From: Torreya grandis | Taxonomy: Eukaryota; Streptophyta; Pinopsida; Cupressales; Taxaceae | Direction: 5' to 3' | DNA length: 64,000 nt | NCBI GenBank assembly: GCA_037957365.1 | Contig: JARHVA010007810.1 | Coordinates: 157,501 to 221,500, forward strand | Shown here: one piece after another, positions 13,041 through 25,754 of the stretch | Layout of the letters: each line of letters opens with the position of its first letter | How positions within the stretch are numbered: position 1 is the first letter of the stretch | Position numbers and translations under genes: made by a program | Notes under the pieces: generated by a model | What the model was told of the DNA's origin: nothing | Databases searched by the model: none | The model's input: the letters and a program-made list of their open reading frames with translations, nothing else

Positions 13041-14539
13041 TTTTTATAAGTAGGGGTGATTCAGTTGCTCAACATATCATAATCAATTCCATTTTATTCC
13101 AATGAAACAAACACTTAAGTATAACATAAACAAATCAACACAAGTAAGATCAAGAATAATCAACTCAAGTAAACCTCATCTATGTGGGAAAAACTCATGG
13201 GGAATTAAAACCAATCTTAATCCTATAACTAATGGACTACCTATCCTATAAATATATCACAAACATGAGACTTTTAGACCAACATCAATTGATCAAGGAA
13301 CACCCACCCCTTAATTTAGTCCAGTACCTACTAGACCTTTAGCTAGCTCCAACTAGAAAGGAGGCTAAAACCCCCTATGTGATTAATCACCCACTCAACA
13401 ACCTTAGATATGTTTTAAACCACTAATTTTATTTATTATACATCTGATGATAACCTTATTTTGATCTAACACCTTCAAACCTACTTCTCTTCTCCAAGTA
13501 GGCACTCTTAGCTCATTCACTCAACCAAGTCACCCTTTAGATGATTAGGTCTAATGACTTGTTAGCTCATGCACTTGATTAGAAAAATATGGCTGATCCT
13601 CTTAATATTATAATGGTCCTTAATTACCTATATCTTCTCTTTTATATATCTCTTTCTTTCACTTTAGTCTATACACCCTCTCACTTCTAAATAGATCAAT
13701 TAGGCTTAGTATATATACCATACTCTCATCTAACCCATCTTGGTCAGCCAATATTTTTTCCATGATTGATATATATTTGAAATATATCCTCATAATAGTT
13801 ATATTTAATATCCATACACTCCTTAGGTTTGTCATTTCCTTTAAGTCCCAAAACAACAAATAGGCTAATAGAGATCTAAAAGAATTAGTCCTACAAACCA
13901 ACATGTTACACCTTGGACTTCTTCATCCACCTTCAACCTTTACCAATGGATCAAACACATCAATCATACCTCAAATATACCCTTTAATACTTCCACAAAG
14001 GTCCATTCCACCTATAACACCTACTCACCTCATGAACCAAGCCATTCTGGCCTACTCGCCAATAGGCCTATAAACACAAAAAATTCTATCATATAGAATT
14101 GAGGCATAATATTAATTTTCTCAAACAATAAATTAAAAAAATCACATGAATAGGTCATCCATGACCTAAAAAATATAACTAAATCTATTAGTCACCATTT
14201 CATAGGCCAAAAATCTTCAAACCGACTTTCTCAAGATGACCACTCAGACTGGTCATACTCAGTCAAAGTATAATCATATAGAAGCTTATCTCTTGTATAA
14301 GAAAGGATGATTTCAACACTTATAAATCACATGAGTGGATAATTTGAGTCTTATATATCAACATCAAAGGGTTGTTTTTCATGTTCTATCATCATTCATT
14401 GGTCTTACAAACCAACCACTCAGGTCTCTATTACATTGTCTTAACACAGTCTGAAAAGCCAATTTGGATTTCACATTTCAACACCTCATAGTGAATCATG
14501 AACTTACACAAAGCTTGAGTAGATAAAATAGATATTTAA
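13041..14539 (-). repeat. Element B right LTR (5' LTR), first fragment
   Basis: From the primer-binding-site edge to the insertion point of element H. From 13,463 on it matches the left LTR (7,143 onward). At 14,531-14,539 it breaks off in GATATTTAA, exactly where element H begins; the left LTR continues without a break at about 8,215. Confidence 0.7.
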
Positions 14540-15732
14540 TGTAGACTAGGAATTTTACTCAAGAGAGGTGTTAGTATCTTGTTAGTGGCAAAATGAAATC
14601 AAATTGGAAAATTAATACACTAGCTAACATACATCTCTATGCTTAGTTACTTGGTTGAGCTTAGTTAACAATACTAGAATGGAAACGGAACTAAAACATG
14701 GAAGAAAACAAATCTTTCACCTCCCCTTAATTTTCCAAATTATCTTATAGTAGTGGATTTCTTGACTCGTCCTCGTGAAGTCTTCATCAAAGGAGGCTTG
14801 GTTAACTCCTCATTTCCTTAGTACCTTGTGCTTTGGCATGGCTCAATATTTGGACATTATAACACTAATTTTCATGAAGCTTTGGAATCAATTTATAATT
14901 ATAAATTTGGCTGTGAGAGCTTAAAATTCAATAGGCAAGGCCTTTTATTTATAGATTTTTGGAATGGTTTGAGGAATAACCATGACCTTCCATCTCAAGA
15001 TTGAGGTGTGTGGCCATGAATAAATCCAAATATGAAATTAATTATAAAAATATCCAAATTAATGTTTGGGATAGAGGGGTATTAAATAGGCATGGAGGGA
15101 CTTAATGAGGTATGGGAGACCCACAATCTTAATATTTTATGCATTTATGGCTTATGGATTCTACCCCATATGATGATGTCACTTGATGATGTAGTTAATA
15201 AAAATTAATTTCCAATAAATATTTATTTAATAAGTTACATGGAAAAATAACTTAAGGCCCTAGTTTGTTTTAATTAGCCTAAAACATGATTAGTCAACTT
15301 TATTACAAATTTTGGCTCTTGGTGCACAAATTAAGCAAATTGGTCAAAATGTCTTATTATTGGTCTAAAATTTGAATGGATTGCAATTGGAATTCAATGT
15401 TAGATGTGTTGGATCCATTATCCCATTTAGGATATTACCAACACCATATAGGAAAGGTACATGTCTCATGAAAGAGATTTGATAGAAAAGAGCAATCTAG
15501 AGCACCCAAGTGCAAAATTGGCATTTTGACTCAAAATAATCTGATCAAAGTTAGTTGGCCCATAAATTACATTATCCCATTTATTGATAATATAGCCAAC
15601 ATTGGTGCTTGAATATATTAATTTCAACTCATTTAATGTGTTTTAGTGTTTTTAGGCCAAATTGTGCATTTTGGTGCAAATTGTTCAAAAGCTTCGTTGG
15701 AGGCTATTGATGGCCAAATTTAGGTGTCTATA
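14540..15732 (-). repeat. Element H left LTR (3' LTR), 1,193 bp
   Basis: Starts TGTAGACTAGG and ends GTCTATA (one change from GTCTACA). It pairs with 22,707-24,165: TTACTTGGTTGAGCTTAGTT and neighbouring blocks are identical, while other parts differ at roughly every eighth to tenth base, which suggests an old insertion. Confidence 0.85.
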
Positions 15733-15746
15733 GTTTGCCCTTATTA
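15733..15746 (-). promoter_or_regulatory. Element H polypurine-tract relic
   Basis: TAATAAGGGCAAAC on the minus strand ends directly at the start of the left LTR. It is short but in the right place, and it fixes the element's orientation. Confidence 0.5.
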
Positions 15747-16011
15747 GATAAGATGTTACAAACCATATGAAAATAATTATCTTCTCAAATAATGAGAAAA
15801 GTCCTATATACCAAAAATAAGATGATGGTTGAAGAACAAAGCTCCAACTAGTGTTTGAGAAGCCTAAGATGATGCCCCCTCAAGGGAGTGGCCATCACAT
15901 TTGTTGATGGATGGTCCCTTGACAAGAAAAAAGAATAAATGTGGAATTAATCGATGGTTAAGATTAATCCAAATGATAAAATGCTTGCATGTATTGAGTT
16001 AAAAATTATAT

Positions 16012-17301
16012 TGATTTTCCCAAAGGTGGTTATAATTATGAATAAAAGTCAAAATAATGATTTGCCCATAGGCAGTTATAATCAATAAGGGGACCTAGAT
16101 TGGCTAGAGATTATGGTTCCCTAGTTAGGGTTGATTAACAAGCATAACTCAAGGATATAACCTAGAATATAGATTAATTATGAATGGGTGCAAAGTGATG
16201 AAATAGATGAAGAGAAGAATAAGATTGATAAGTATGAATGATTTAGTTATACCTCCCAATGAGGAGATGCTCATATTTATTACCAATAATACGAATAAAA
16301 TGGTTAATGGGTTGATTTGATCAAGGATGGGATAGAAGAATTTTCCAAGGTGCCAAGGAGAAACTTATGCATCTTGATTGATTGTAGACCTTTTTAAAGC
16401 TTGATTTTTGCTATAGCATGTGACAATAGGCATCACGATATAACATCATGAATACTTGGCTAAAATATGCATAAGGACTGACTCCTATAATCTAATAAAC
16501 AATCAAAAATAATACACCAATGATAAAAACCATGATGATAATGTTGATGTATGAATATGGATGGACTCAAGAATAATGTGTTTGAGGAATCACCCAATGA
16601 ACACATATAGACTAAGTCAAGGCAACAGTGTTGAAAGCAAACAAATAGGCAAGAAGACAAATAAATAAATAAAGCACACAAAAAACACACAAATAGACAA
16701 ACAACTTGAAATAAATAAACAAACAAAAATCTTTAAAATAAAATCAAAAGAAAACATCCTAATAATGACTTTGCCCTAGTAGGATAGATCGAGGATAACT
16801 GAATAGGACTATATAATACAAATGTTTTTGGAGTTTTTGAAATGTTATCAATGTTTTTGGCATTTTTGAGGTATCTCAAATCGTTAGGGAATGATAAGAT
16901 ACCTACTCACAAATTGGTGAGAGAATGGCTTAGGTTACTCACAAAATGATGAGAGTGTATGAAAAGGGGGACTATAGTGACCTCAAAATGAATTGAGCAT
17001 GACCTACATAGTCCTAAAATTACTTCAAGTCATATTAATTCCAACCACACAAAATGTGTTGAAAAACTAACTAGGTCCCAATAAGTTCTCAAATCTAGCA
17101 AATGACCAGTCAAATGAAAATAATAAATGGCAAGGTGATGTGACAATGCATGGTAAACAAGTGTTTCCCCTAGTTAACCCATAGGTGGTTATAACTAGGA
17201 TACAATAGAATAATTTCAATGATACTAATTTTCCCATAGGTGGTTATAATTAGTATCAAGATTGGTGAGACACTGATTTATCCATACACAGTTATAATTA
17301 G
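16012..17301. repeat. Dispersed ~28-bp motif, five copies
   Basis: Copies at about 16,012-16,040, 16,058-16,086, 17,174-17,199, 17,226-17,253 and 17,272-17,301 share CCCATAGGTGGTTATAATTA with small changes. Most are preceded by a GATTT or AATTT run. They are grouped as two and three, separated by about 1.1 kb. Confidence 0.7.
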
Positions 17302-18273
17302 GCTCACATAAACAAAATTGATATCAGATGGAAAATGAAATATATCTTGCTAGATCAACTATCAGACTTGTTTCATATAATTCAATTGTAAAAATGAATT
17401 TGATAAGAGTTAAAACTCGATCAAAATCACCTCAAAATTTTTTTGGGAAGAACTAAAGTAACTAAGATCAAAATAGGATTAGGTAGGAAGACTAAAAATA
17501 GGATTTAGTCTAGATAGTAATGGAATTTTTAGATGGCATGGTCTTGCTAAGGATAATGATGGCTTGATAAATGAGATAAAATGGTAAGATGGTTTCCCCC
17601 AGGTAATGGGTTTGATGTAAGGATACACGATAATGGAAAAAAGATATGTAACAATGGCAATGACATGGTAATGTGAAATGGTATGGTACATGATTTTGGA
17701 TTGGGTGTGGTTTTTTATTCTAATATTAATACTTATGGGGAGATTCACATCTAAATTAACAATTGATATAAATATAATACTTTATCATGTTAATTTCTAT
17801 CCCATACCTCATCTGAATAACTACTCCATCAATAATTGCCTATAGATTTGGATGTTGTGAATGTTTTTGTGATCTTTGTTTGTCATTGATTTTGATTTAT
17901 TTAAACATCAAGACAATGTTTCTTTATAGCCTCTACAAAGGAAAGTCCAACCATAGATGGTAAACAAGGATAAATAATGGATGGTACATTTGATTATGAA
18001 ATGGAATGGTAGATGATAATGGAATGTATAATGGTGGGGAAACAAATGAGGAGCAGGATTTCTAGTCACATGTAATGTTGTTGATGTAAAATTTGACAAA
18101 AAATTGGATGTGGTGGGGCTAAATACTTGTTATTTAAATAGGATCATCAGATTTTTCTATTTTTTGGGCCTAAGATTAGCTAACATCTGATTAGGCTATA
18201 GATAAGAAGCTATTTTGATTTGATCTTTGACTTTATCTTCATCAAGTAGTGAATAAATTTTGTGCTTAGCTAT

Positions 18274-18466
18274 TGGTGCCTCAATGAGGTTTTCACCAAT
18301 GAAGTTTTCTAATTATCCCATAGTGCCTCTGAGAAGGTTTCACTAATGAACATTGGCTTTTGACTTTGATTTTATTCTAGCACTTCCAAACAAGTTTCAC
18401 TAGAAGATGTTGAGTTTAAACTTTACTTGCCCCCTAGTACCTCCAAAAATGTTTCACTAGGAGAGT
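18274..18466. repeat. Four diverged copies of a ~30-bp motif
   Basis: Copies at about 18,274-18,300, 18,321-18,350, 18,379-18,406 and 18,434-18,466 share TAGTGCCTC-n-AGGTTTCACTA with variation, spaced 47-58 bp apart. They sit between the H ORF relic and the other motif family. Confidence 0.65.
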
Positions 18467-18938
18467 GTTCTTTAGCTACATGATTATAGTCTTGGCCTCC
18501 TTGCTCTTATTCAAATGATATGTCACCATGGATGTAGTTCAAAAAAGTGTGATTCTATTAGTCCTAATTGATGCTTATGGGAGATGTAATGTCAATAATA
18601 TTGCTATCTTGATTGATGGTAATGGCTTATGGAATGGTAATAGAATGGGTGTTGGCATCACAATCATTGTACAAGATACTAGGAGAACTTGTGTCAATGC
18701 TAAAGTACTCATCCTCAAAAACTATAAAAGGATCACAAATTTATTAAAATTGATCTATGAGGTATGCATAAACAATGTTGTAATAACCACAAACATATTT
18801 TTATTTTGAATTTGATTATAACTCAAAGGACTTTGAATCTGAGATTGAGACTAATGTTGATTCTGATTTTGATGCTAAATATGATGTCAATCCATGAATA
18901 AAACTTGACTCTAACTCTGATTCTTCTTCTAATGGGTA

Positions 18939-20076
18939 CTATGTTACAATGATGTCTTGTTTAATGTTTTGTATTGTATAAGTAATGACTTGTGATAGCA
19001 TAATGGGCTCTACAAATAGTAGTTTGTTAGAGTGAGACTCCTCCATAATGAGAAATAGGTTAAGAGACAACTCCTTAGAGAATAGATTATCAAGGGGAGA
19101 ATCTTGAAAAATAGGAATATATTCAAGGTAGTTATTTTCCCAAAGGTATTTACAATCATTATGAAGTGACTCAACAAAGATTGGATCATCAGAGTGAGAC
19201 TCCTCTATAACTGGTATAGGAATAATAGGCAATTCATCATAGCTTGACTTATCACAAATGGTTGATTTAATAAAAACATCTCAGATTGGTTATTTCTCTT
19301 GGCCTTTGTTTTTAATGAGTTGGAAGTTACCAATTTTGAACATAGATTAGTCTTCAAATGATTGGATTGGTTAAGGTTTGGATGGGATTGGTAATGGAAG
19401 ATGAATGGCCTATGGTTGGATAATAGTAGGGCATTGGGGAGCATGATTTCTTGCATGAGCCAAAGGGCAAAGTCTTAATGGTAATGATAGGGTGTTGTGG
19501 AGCTTTATTTCTCACACAAATCAAAATACTAGGTCCTAAAATGATGAAAGGGTTTGTAAAGCTTGGTTGCTCACACAAGCTAAAGGACTAGGTCTAGGAA
19601 TGGTAATGGTATTCTTTGGATATTGTAGAGTTTGATATCTCATATAATCCAAAGGAGGGTTAGGGGTAGTTGATGATTGGATAACAAAAGGATGCCATGG
19701 AACTTGATTTGTTGCACAAGCCAAAGCATCCATGTCTTCCTCATTAACTATATCATCTTAGTCATGAGTTGGCTCATAAGTTAGTTATTGACTCTATTCC
19801 ATGTACTAATTATTACAAAGAGGGTATAAATATGTATTCCAAAAAACATTATCTATATTTGGGTCTTTAAAGTCTTCATCACAAGAATCTTCATGCCAAT
19901 CAAGGTCTCGATTAGGATTTTATGGATTTTGACTATATTCCCCATATGGAGTATTATAGGGAGAATAATAAAACTCCTTAGAAAATCTCTTTATAAGGGT
20001 TCCTAATGGGATTTTGTGTGGCCATTCTATCATAAGTTGGATTGTACATGACTCTACCATAAGTGTAGTTAGACAT
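18939..20076 (-). pseudogene. Element H ORF: broken Gag-position protein, unrecognised
   Basis: Starting from ATG at 20,076 (MSNYTYGR), the minus strand reads as one coding region of about 380 codons with one early frameshift, a later one, and a handful of stops that look like changed Gln, Trp or Arg codons. The early part contains YNTPYGEYSQNP and a Trp/Asp/Glu-rich patch (DLDWHEDS, then FWNTYLYPL). The middle has three or four copies of a P-LACA-NQ-P-HPF-type repeat (about 19,430-19,720). The last third is acidic with EESHS twice. Composition and position suggest a Gag-like protein of this element, but no zinc knuckle, protease or capsid signature was seen and I do not recognise the family. 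Confidence 0.6.
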
Positions 20077-22706
20077 ATCTACATAAATGATGAAATATCT
20101 GAAACAAAAAGGCTTAGAGTTCTAAAAAGTCTAAAAATCTATCCAAAGGACAAATGGTTCAAATTTGGTCTAACTTGGTCAAAGGGGTGGAGTTATATCT
20201 CCAATATGGTTTAAAAGTGGAGATTTATCTTCAAAATGATTTGTACTAAGACTTGGCATAAAATATTCTAACATCAAATGTCTAATATCAAATATCATAT
20301 GCATAAAAGGTTAAGCATCTGAATAAAAACTATCATGTTAAATGTCTAGGTCAAAGTGTTCCAAATAAGCTCTAAACTAGGAAAGGGAAAAGAGTTTCTA
20401 GGTCTTTTGTCTAAACATGGAGTCAAAATCTAAGCTCAAACAGGCTATGATAGGACTTTTAGCCAAATGGAATCAAAATTTAGACTTGAAACAAAGGTAT
20501 CATGTGATTTTATTTAATCTAACAAATTTTGAAACAACTTTGACATAAACCCGACACACAGAATCAAACATAAACATGATCAGTTGCCATAAGAAATGAG
20601 GCAAAAATATTTTGGAGAAAGTTTATGTTCTCCCAAATAAAGGCACAAATGATGATAAGGATATGTTTTTAACAAACAAACAATCAATAGTTTTCAAATT
20701 TGGGTAATCAATTAACCAAGGTTATGTAACCCAAAAGAGAAAGATCTATGTTTCAACCTCATGAATTGAGACCTAAACAGAAATGAATCAATGTTTGAAT
20801 CCAAACATGAAAAGTTTAATTGAAAAATCGGCATTGAAAATTATTATTTGACCAAATAAGATAGACAAGATTGGATAGCATGACAACACAAGACAAAGGT
20901 CTCAATGGTATACATGACGTGGTTTGAAACAAAATAGTTTTTGATACAAGGTAAACTAGTCTTGAAATAAATTGAGAAATTTAATAGCATAAGCATACTC
21001 AAATGATGTGATATATGTTATTTTTCAAATACTCAAAAGGAAAAATTGTTTGATATGATTTTGGTAGCATAACACTACCCTCTACAACTCAAATTGACAC
21101 AAACATAAACATGTTTAGAAAAAAACATTAAGGCATAAGTGTGGTGTAAAATGGCTAGTATAATTCCTCTTTAGACAAGAGAATGACATATAAACAAATT
21201 AATTTTGCCATGGATTTGTGAAAAATAAACGTTTTTTAGTCTGAAAACATTCCAAGCAAAAATGACTAAAATACTCTAAGTATAATTGTCCAAATCCTAG
21301 CAAGGGTATGACAATGTGGGGTTGACTAAACTATCAAGCTTTCAAAAATTTCTAGGGGAATAAATTGGACAATGAATTTCACATCAAACAATGCAAAATA
21401 AAAACATATAAATTGTGTTTCTATGGTACTTGGATTGTTTCAAAAAGGTCTAGTCTTTTTTACAACTAATACATCATGTTGTTTGCTTAGTGTAGTGTGA
21501 TGTCTGAATGTAGATACATCCTGTGTACAACTCAAAAGGAGTAGATGGATTCAATGTTTGGAGATGAAACCCTGGGTCAAATCTTCCCTAATTAACTCAT
21601 GGGAGGTAATTATGTACCCCTCACAAGCCAAGATGTAATGGAATGAAAGACATTGAAAAAATACTGTAGGGTCATTTTCAAGATAACCCAAACTATGACA
21701 AGTTTTTGGGGAGTGCTTTAGATTACATTATTTCTAATTATTAGAATAGTATTTTTCTAATAAGGATGGTGATTTTGATTCCAAAGGTTCCATAAAGGGG
21801 AAAAATGGAATATCATACATGCACAAACCTTCTCTTTTCTAAACAAGTTTTAATTAAACAACTATTGAAAACAAGAATTGACAAGTGTGTTCAATTTTAG
21901 AACCTAAATGAAAGATGTGGTGGTGTTATCTTGACCCATTGGTACTAAGTTGTAACTTTGAAAGGATAATTATCAAAAATTTATTTTAATAACCTAAATT
22001 TTCCATTAATTATTAAAACAAAGTTCTTATTTAATTTTAAAAGCATGCAAAAGATGGTCTAAAACATCTTTTAACAAATTCAAAGTCCATCAGTTACATG
22101 TCTACCCTTAAGGCATCACCCAAAAATCAAATGTGTTATGTTATAAAAATTTATCACAAATATAAATAAAATATTAAAAATAATAATATTAAATATATGA
22201 ACACCTATAAATAACAAATTAGAAGGATAGAAATAAAATATAACACATAACACATAAAATATAAAAACTTCAGTTAGTATTTTTAACATAAATTTTAAAA
22301 TGTAAATCATTTTTCCACAAAAGTTTTATATGTTGTCAATAACTCCAAGTTTAAAATATATATAAAAAATTATTTTCAAACCATTAATACAAAAAAATTA
22401 TAAACTATGTTATAACCATTTGTACCAGAAACATACAAAACAAAAAGTGACAGTCACTAAAATTGCTATAAATTTTAAAATATAATAGATTTTTTTGTGA
22501 AATTTTTAGAGAATATCAATGACATATTTATAAATATGAATAAAAAAATTATATAAAAATATTAATTAAATCAAATGTTATTACTTATTTATTATCCATT
22601 TTTAATCAAAGCAAAAACCAAAAAAAAAAAAGAATCAAAACTATGAAACACAAAATAGTTTATGGTTTGCGATCTCATGAAGATCATCCCACTGGGTGTG
22701 TCATTA
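20077..22706. other. Element H leader, no gene recognised
   Basis: About 2.6 kb between the 5' LTR (minus sense) and the ORF start. It is AT-rich, most strongly at 22,116-22,632, which ends in a run of A. Directly inside the LTR the minus strand reads ACACACCCAGTGGGA, which could be a decayed primer-binding region, but the match to any tRNA end is too weak to name. Confidence 0.4.
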
Positions 22707-24165
22707 TGTAGAATATGAATTTGAATCAAGATATGTGTTATTATCTTGTTATTCACAAACTTAAATCAAATTTTAAAATCAATACACTAGCTAAAATACA
22801 TCTCTAGGCCTAGTTACTTGGTTGAGCTTAGTTAACAATACTAGAATGGAAACACAACTAAAACATGAAAGAGAACAAATATTTCACCTCCCTTGAATTC
22901 TCAAAATTATCTTATAGTAGTGGATATATTGTATTGTTCTCATGAATTCTTCATAAAATGAGGCTTGGTTATCTCCTCTTCTCCTTGGCACCTTGTGGCT
23001 TTGGCTTGGCTTGGCTCAATATTTGGACATTATAACATTAATTTGCATGAAGATTTCGAATCAATTTATCATGATAACTTTGGCATATGACAGTTTAAAA
23101 TTAAATAGGAAAGGCCTCCTATTTATATATTTTTGGATTGGTTTGAGGATCAACCATGATCATCCATCTCAATATTGAGACGTGTGGCCATGAATAAATC
23201 TAAATATGAAATTCATTCTACGAATATCCCCATTAATATTTGGGATAGAGGGGTATTGAATAGGCATGGGAGACCCATAATCCTTAGTGCAATATTTGGA
23301 CTTTCTAACATTAATTTTCATGAATATTTGGAATCAATTTATCATTAGAATTTTGGCATGTGAGAGCTTAAAATTCAATAGGCAAGGCCTACTATTTATA
23401 TATTTTTGGAATGGTTTGAGGATCAACCATGATCTTCCATCTCAAGATTAAGATGTGTGGCCATCAATAAACCCAAATATATAATTCATTATAAAAATAT
23501 ACCCATCAATATTTTGGATATAGGGGTATTGAATAGGCATGGAGGGTCTTAATGAGGCATGGGAGACCCATAATCCTGATATTTTATGCATTTATGGCTT
23601 ATGGATGCCACCCCATATGATTATGCAGTTAATAGAAATCAATTTATAATAAATATTTATTCAACAATTTCCATGATAAATTAATTTAAGGCCCTAATTT
23701 GCTTGAATTAGCCTAAAACATGATTAGTCAACTTTAGTGTAAATTTTGGCTCTTGGTGCAAAAATTAATCAAATTGGTCAAATGTCTTATTATTGGTCCA
23801 AAATTTGATTGGATTGGAATTTGAAGTAAATTTCAGATGTGTTGGATATGTTATCCCATTTAGGATGTTACCAACACCAAATAACAAAGGCACGTGTCTC
23901 ATATAAGAGATTTGACAAAAAAGAGCAATCCAGAGCACCTAGGTGCAAAAATGGTATTTTGACACAAAATGATCTGATCAAATTTAGCTGGCCCATAAAT
24001 TACATTTTCCCATTTAGTGATACTCTAGCTAAAATTATCACTTGAATATATCAATTCCAACTCATTTAATGTGTTTTAGTGTTTTTAGGCCAAATTCTGC
24101 ATTTTGGTGGAAATTGGTCAAAATCCTAGTTAGAGGTTATCAATGGATATATTTAGGTGTCTACA
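22707..24165 (-). repeat. Element H right LTR (5' LTR), 1,459 bp with internal duplication
   Basis: Pairs with 14,540-15,732. It is longer by 266 bp, which is accounted for by a tandem duplication of about 272 bp (feature at 23,016-23,560). The outer end GTCTACA is intact. Confidence 0.85.
23016..23560. repeat. 272-bp tandem duplication in element H 5' LTR
   Basis: CAATATTTGGAC at about 23,017 recurs at about 23,289 (272 bp on), and similarity continues through TTTGAGGATCAACCATGATC and the GATAGAGGGGTATTGAATAG region in both units. The 3' LTR has this segment once (about 14,844-15,110), so the duplication arose after or during the insertion of H. Confidence 0.8.
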
Positions 24166-25754
24166 TTAAAAAAAACCAATATATTCATTTTATTCATCAC
24201 CATTTGTCATAAGACCTTAAACACCTCACTTTCCTTGGCATGCATGTAGTAGTCATCTTGACCCAAAACATAGTCATGTTGAACATGACTCCTAACTCCT
24301 ATAAGGTCACTTATAAGTTATTATAATAAATTTAAAAGGTCATACTATCTTATTATAACATATTACAACACAAAATTCATATTAATCAATGAAAACTTTT
24401 CTATTTCAAATAACTTGCACTATCATGGGTTCCATTGTCTTGTCTTATTCAGACTAGTCTTTATGTGAGCTCTTTCTAGCTAGTTTATGGGCACCATAAA
24501 CACTTAAAAATAATTTAACTAGGAGGTATATGTATTTAAATAATTCCCCAAACAATTTTTTCCATCCCTAAACACCTAAAATCAATTGATAAATAGGTTC
24601 TCATTTCGACAGGCTTTTTGTCACTGTTTCCACTATCTAATAGATTAGTCATAGGGTAAGTTTATTGACTTATATAATTTAAAAATAACACATAAATTGA
24701 AAAAATAACTACATATATCTCAATAACAAGTATTTAACTTCAATCTCTAATGACTTTCATGTATTGACTTAGTCAACCCTATTTGTAGCAACAAAATCTT
24801 TAGAAAATAACATATTTTGTACCTTTTACTCACTATCCTGACACACCACTACCAACTAAAGATTCCTATAGGAGTCATATATAACTTAATATAGTAAAAA
24901 TTTGTCAACCAATGAATATTGGGCTATATCCAACAAAATTTCTCCAATTGGGTCTAAGAATAGAGTTTTAGACTAAAAAAACCTACTTACCTTGTTAACA
25001 ATCATTTATAAATAAAAAGACCTTAATAAATTAAATAATTAGTTTAAATCCTTATTATTAACCCTATATACCTTCTCCATAATTATCACATCCACATGAT
25101 AATTCTACATGAGATAATGAATGTGAGAACATTCCTCTCGAGCTTAAAATGCACCATTCAAGCACCATTTAAAGAACATGAATACTTTTCTTGACTTTAT
25201 CTCTCCTTTTATGACCTAAATAAAAATAAAAATTATCAAAATAAATTTATTAACCATATACCATGAAAATATAATCTTCACCAACCTAAAAACACCTTTT
25301 GACCCTTCACAAGGCTTCACAAGCCCACCTAGGCCAACTAGGCCAAGAGCCAAACAACCTTACAAACCACTTGAAATAGATTTTAAGTAATTTAAATAGA
25401 CTATTGGATATATAAAAATGTCTAAAATTAATATTAAAATCACACTATTATCCATACCATGGAATACAAGCTATAAGACTCAAAACCCTATAGGCAACCA
25501 TCCATGGTCAAACCTACCAAACCTACATACTTCATGAGAACCTCATGAAACTACTTTTACCTACATAGAACATTCGATGATCATTTATTTTAATACCATA
25601 CCATGATCCATGCCACCATACATTCATCCAAATAACCTTCATGCAAGCATCTCATTACACTAAGCATATTAGACCACCATGCTCCATTTCACTACACTTG
25701 TTAGACCACTTTATCATCATATATGCCTTAGAGACATCAATGACAACACTTAAC
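24166..25754 (-). repeat. Element B right LTR (5' LTR), second fragment
   Basis: Resumes the LTR at TTAAAAAAAACCAATATATTC directly after element H and matches the left LTR from about 8,222 to 9,803. The right end, CA at 25,753-25,754, is the LTR start in minus sense (TGTTAAGTGTTG). The bases beyond belong to the element C integrase. Confidence 0.75.

Larger units (their letters stand above)
15747..18938. other. Element H 3' internal region, no gene, two families of short repeats
   Basis: About 3.2 kb between the H ORF relic and the 3' LTR. It holds no recognisable pol. Two short-motif families are scattered in it (16,012-17,301 and 18,274-18,466). The plus-strand frame at 18,528-18,809 (93 codons) runs antisense to the element and shows no motif. 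Confidence 0.45.
14540..24165 (-). mobile_element. Element H: 9.6-kb LTR retrotransposon without pol, inserted in element B LTR
   Basis: Begins TGTAGAC and ends GTCTACA, with TTAA on both sides as the target duplication (4 bp; a fifth base may have changed). Direct LTRs at 14,540-15,732 and 22,707-24,165. In minus sense the LTR starts TGTAGACACCTAAAT and is preceded by AATAAGGGCAAAC, a decayed polypurine tract, so the minus strand is the sense strand. The only coding relic is the broken ORF at 18,939-20,076, also on the minus strand. No reverse transcriptase or integrase was seen in 7 kb of internal DNA, so it is non-autonomous or has lost pol. Removing it rejoins the element B LTR cleanly. 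Confidence 0.8.
7120..25754 (-). mobile_element. Element B: LTR retrotransposon, minus sense, no coding region recognised, split by element H
   Basis: The left copy (about 7,120-9,803) matches a right copy that is split in two (13,463-14,539 and 24,166-25,754). Both right-hand ends read as LTR starts in minus sense: TGGTAAGTGTTTTCATTGAT on the left copy and TGTTAAGTGTTGTCATTGAT on the right copy. Next to the inner edge of the right LTR is an iMet-type primer-binding site (13,021-13,039), and next to the left LTR start is a G-run tract. The internal part (about 3.2 kb) shows no gag or pol. This looks like a large non-autonomous element. The iMet site and the LTR start fit Ty1/copia, but without protein the superfamily stays open. 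Its right end cuts into the integrase of element C. Confidence 0.65.

Noticed and set aside
16460..16726. 88-codon minus-strand open frame rich in Phe, Val and Cys
   Set aside because: Produced by a low-complexity AACAAATAAA-type run; no motif and no continuation.
16012..17301. The regularly recurring motif as a CRISPR array
   Set aside because: Repeats are imperfect, spacing is irregular (from 46 to over 1,000 bp), and the setting is a plant retrotransposon.
18528..18809. 93-codon plus-strand open frame, followed by a Ser/Asp-rich reading near 18,830-18,930
   Set aside because: Runs against the sense of element H next to the short-motif repeats. The acidic reading after it is a low-complexity GAT/TCT run, not a continued frame.
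22680..22706. A named tRNA primer-binding site for element H (ACACACCCAGTGGGA on the minus strand)
   Set aside because: It sits in the right place but matches no tRNA 3' end well enough to name.
23839..24045. 68-codon open frame in element H right LTR
   Set aside because: Lies wholly within an LTR; the same place in the partner LTR is broken, so it is a chance frame.
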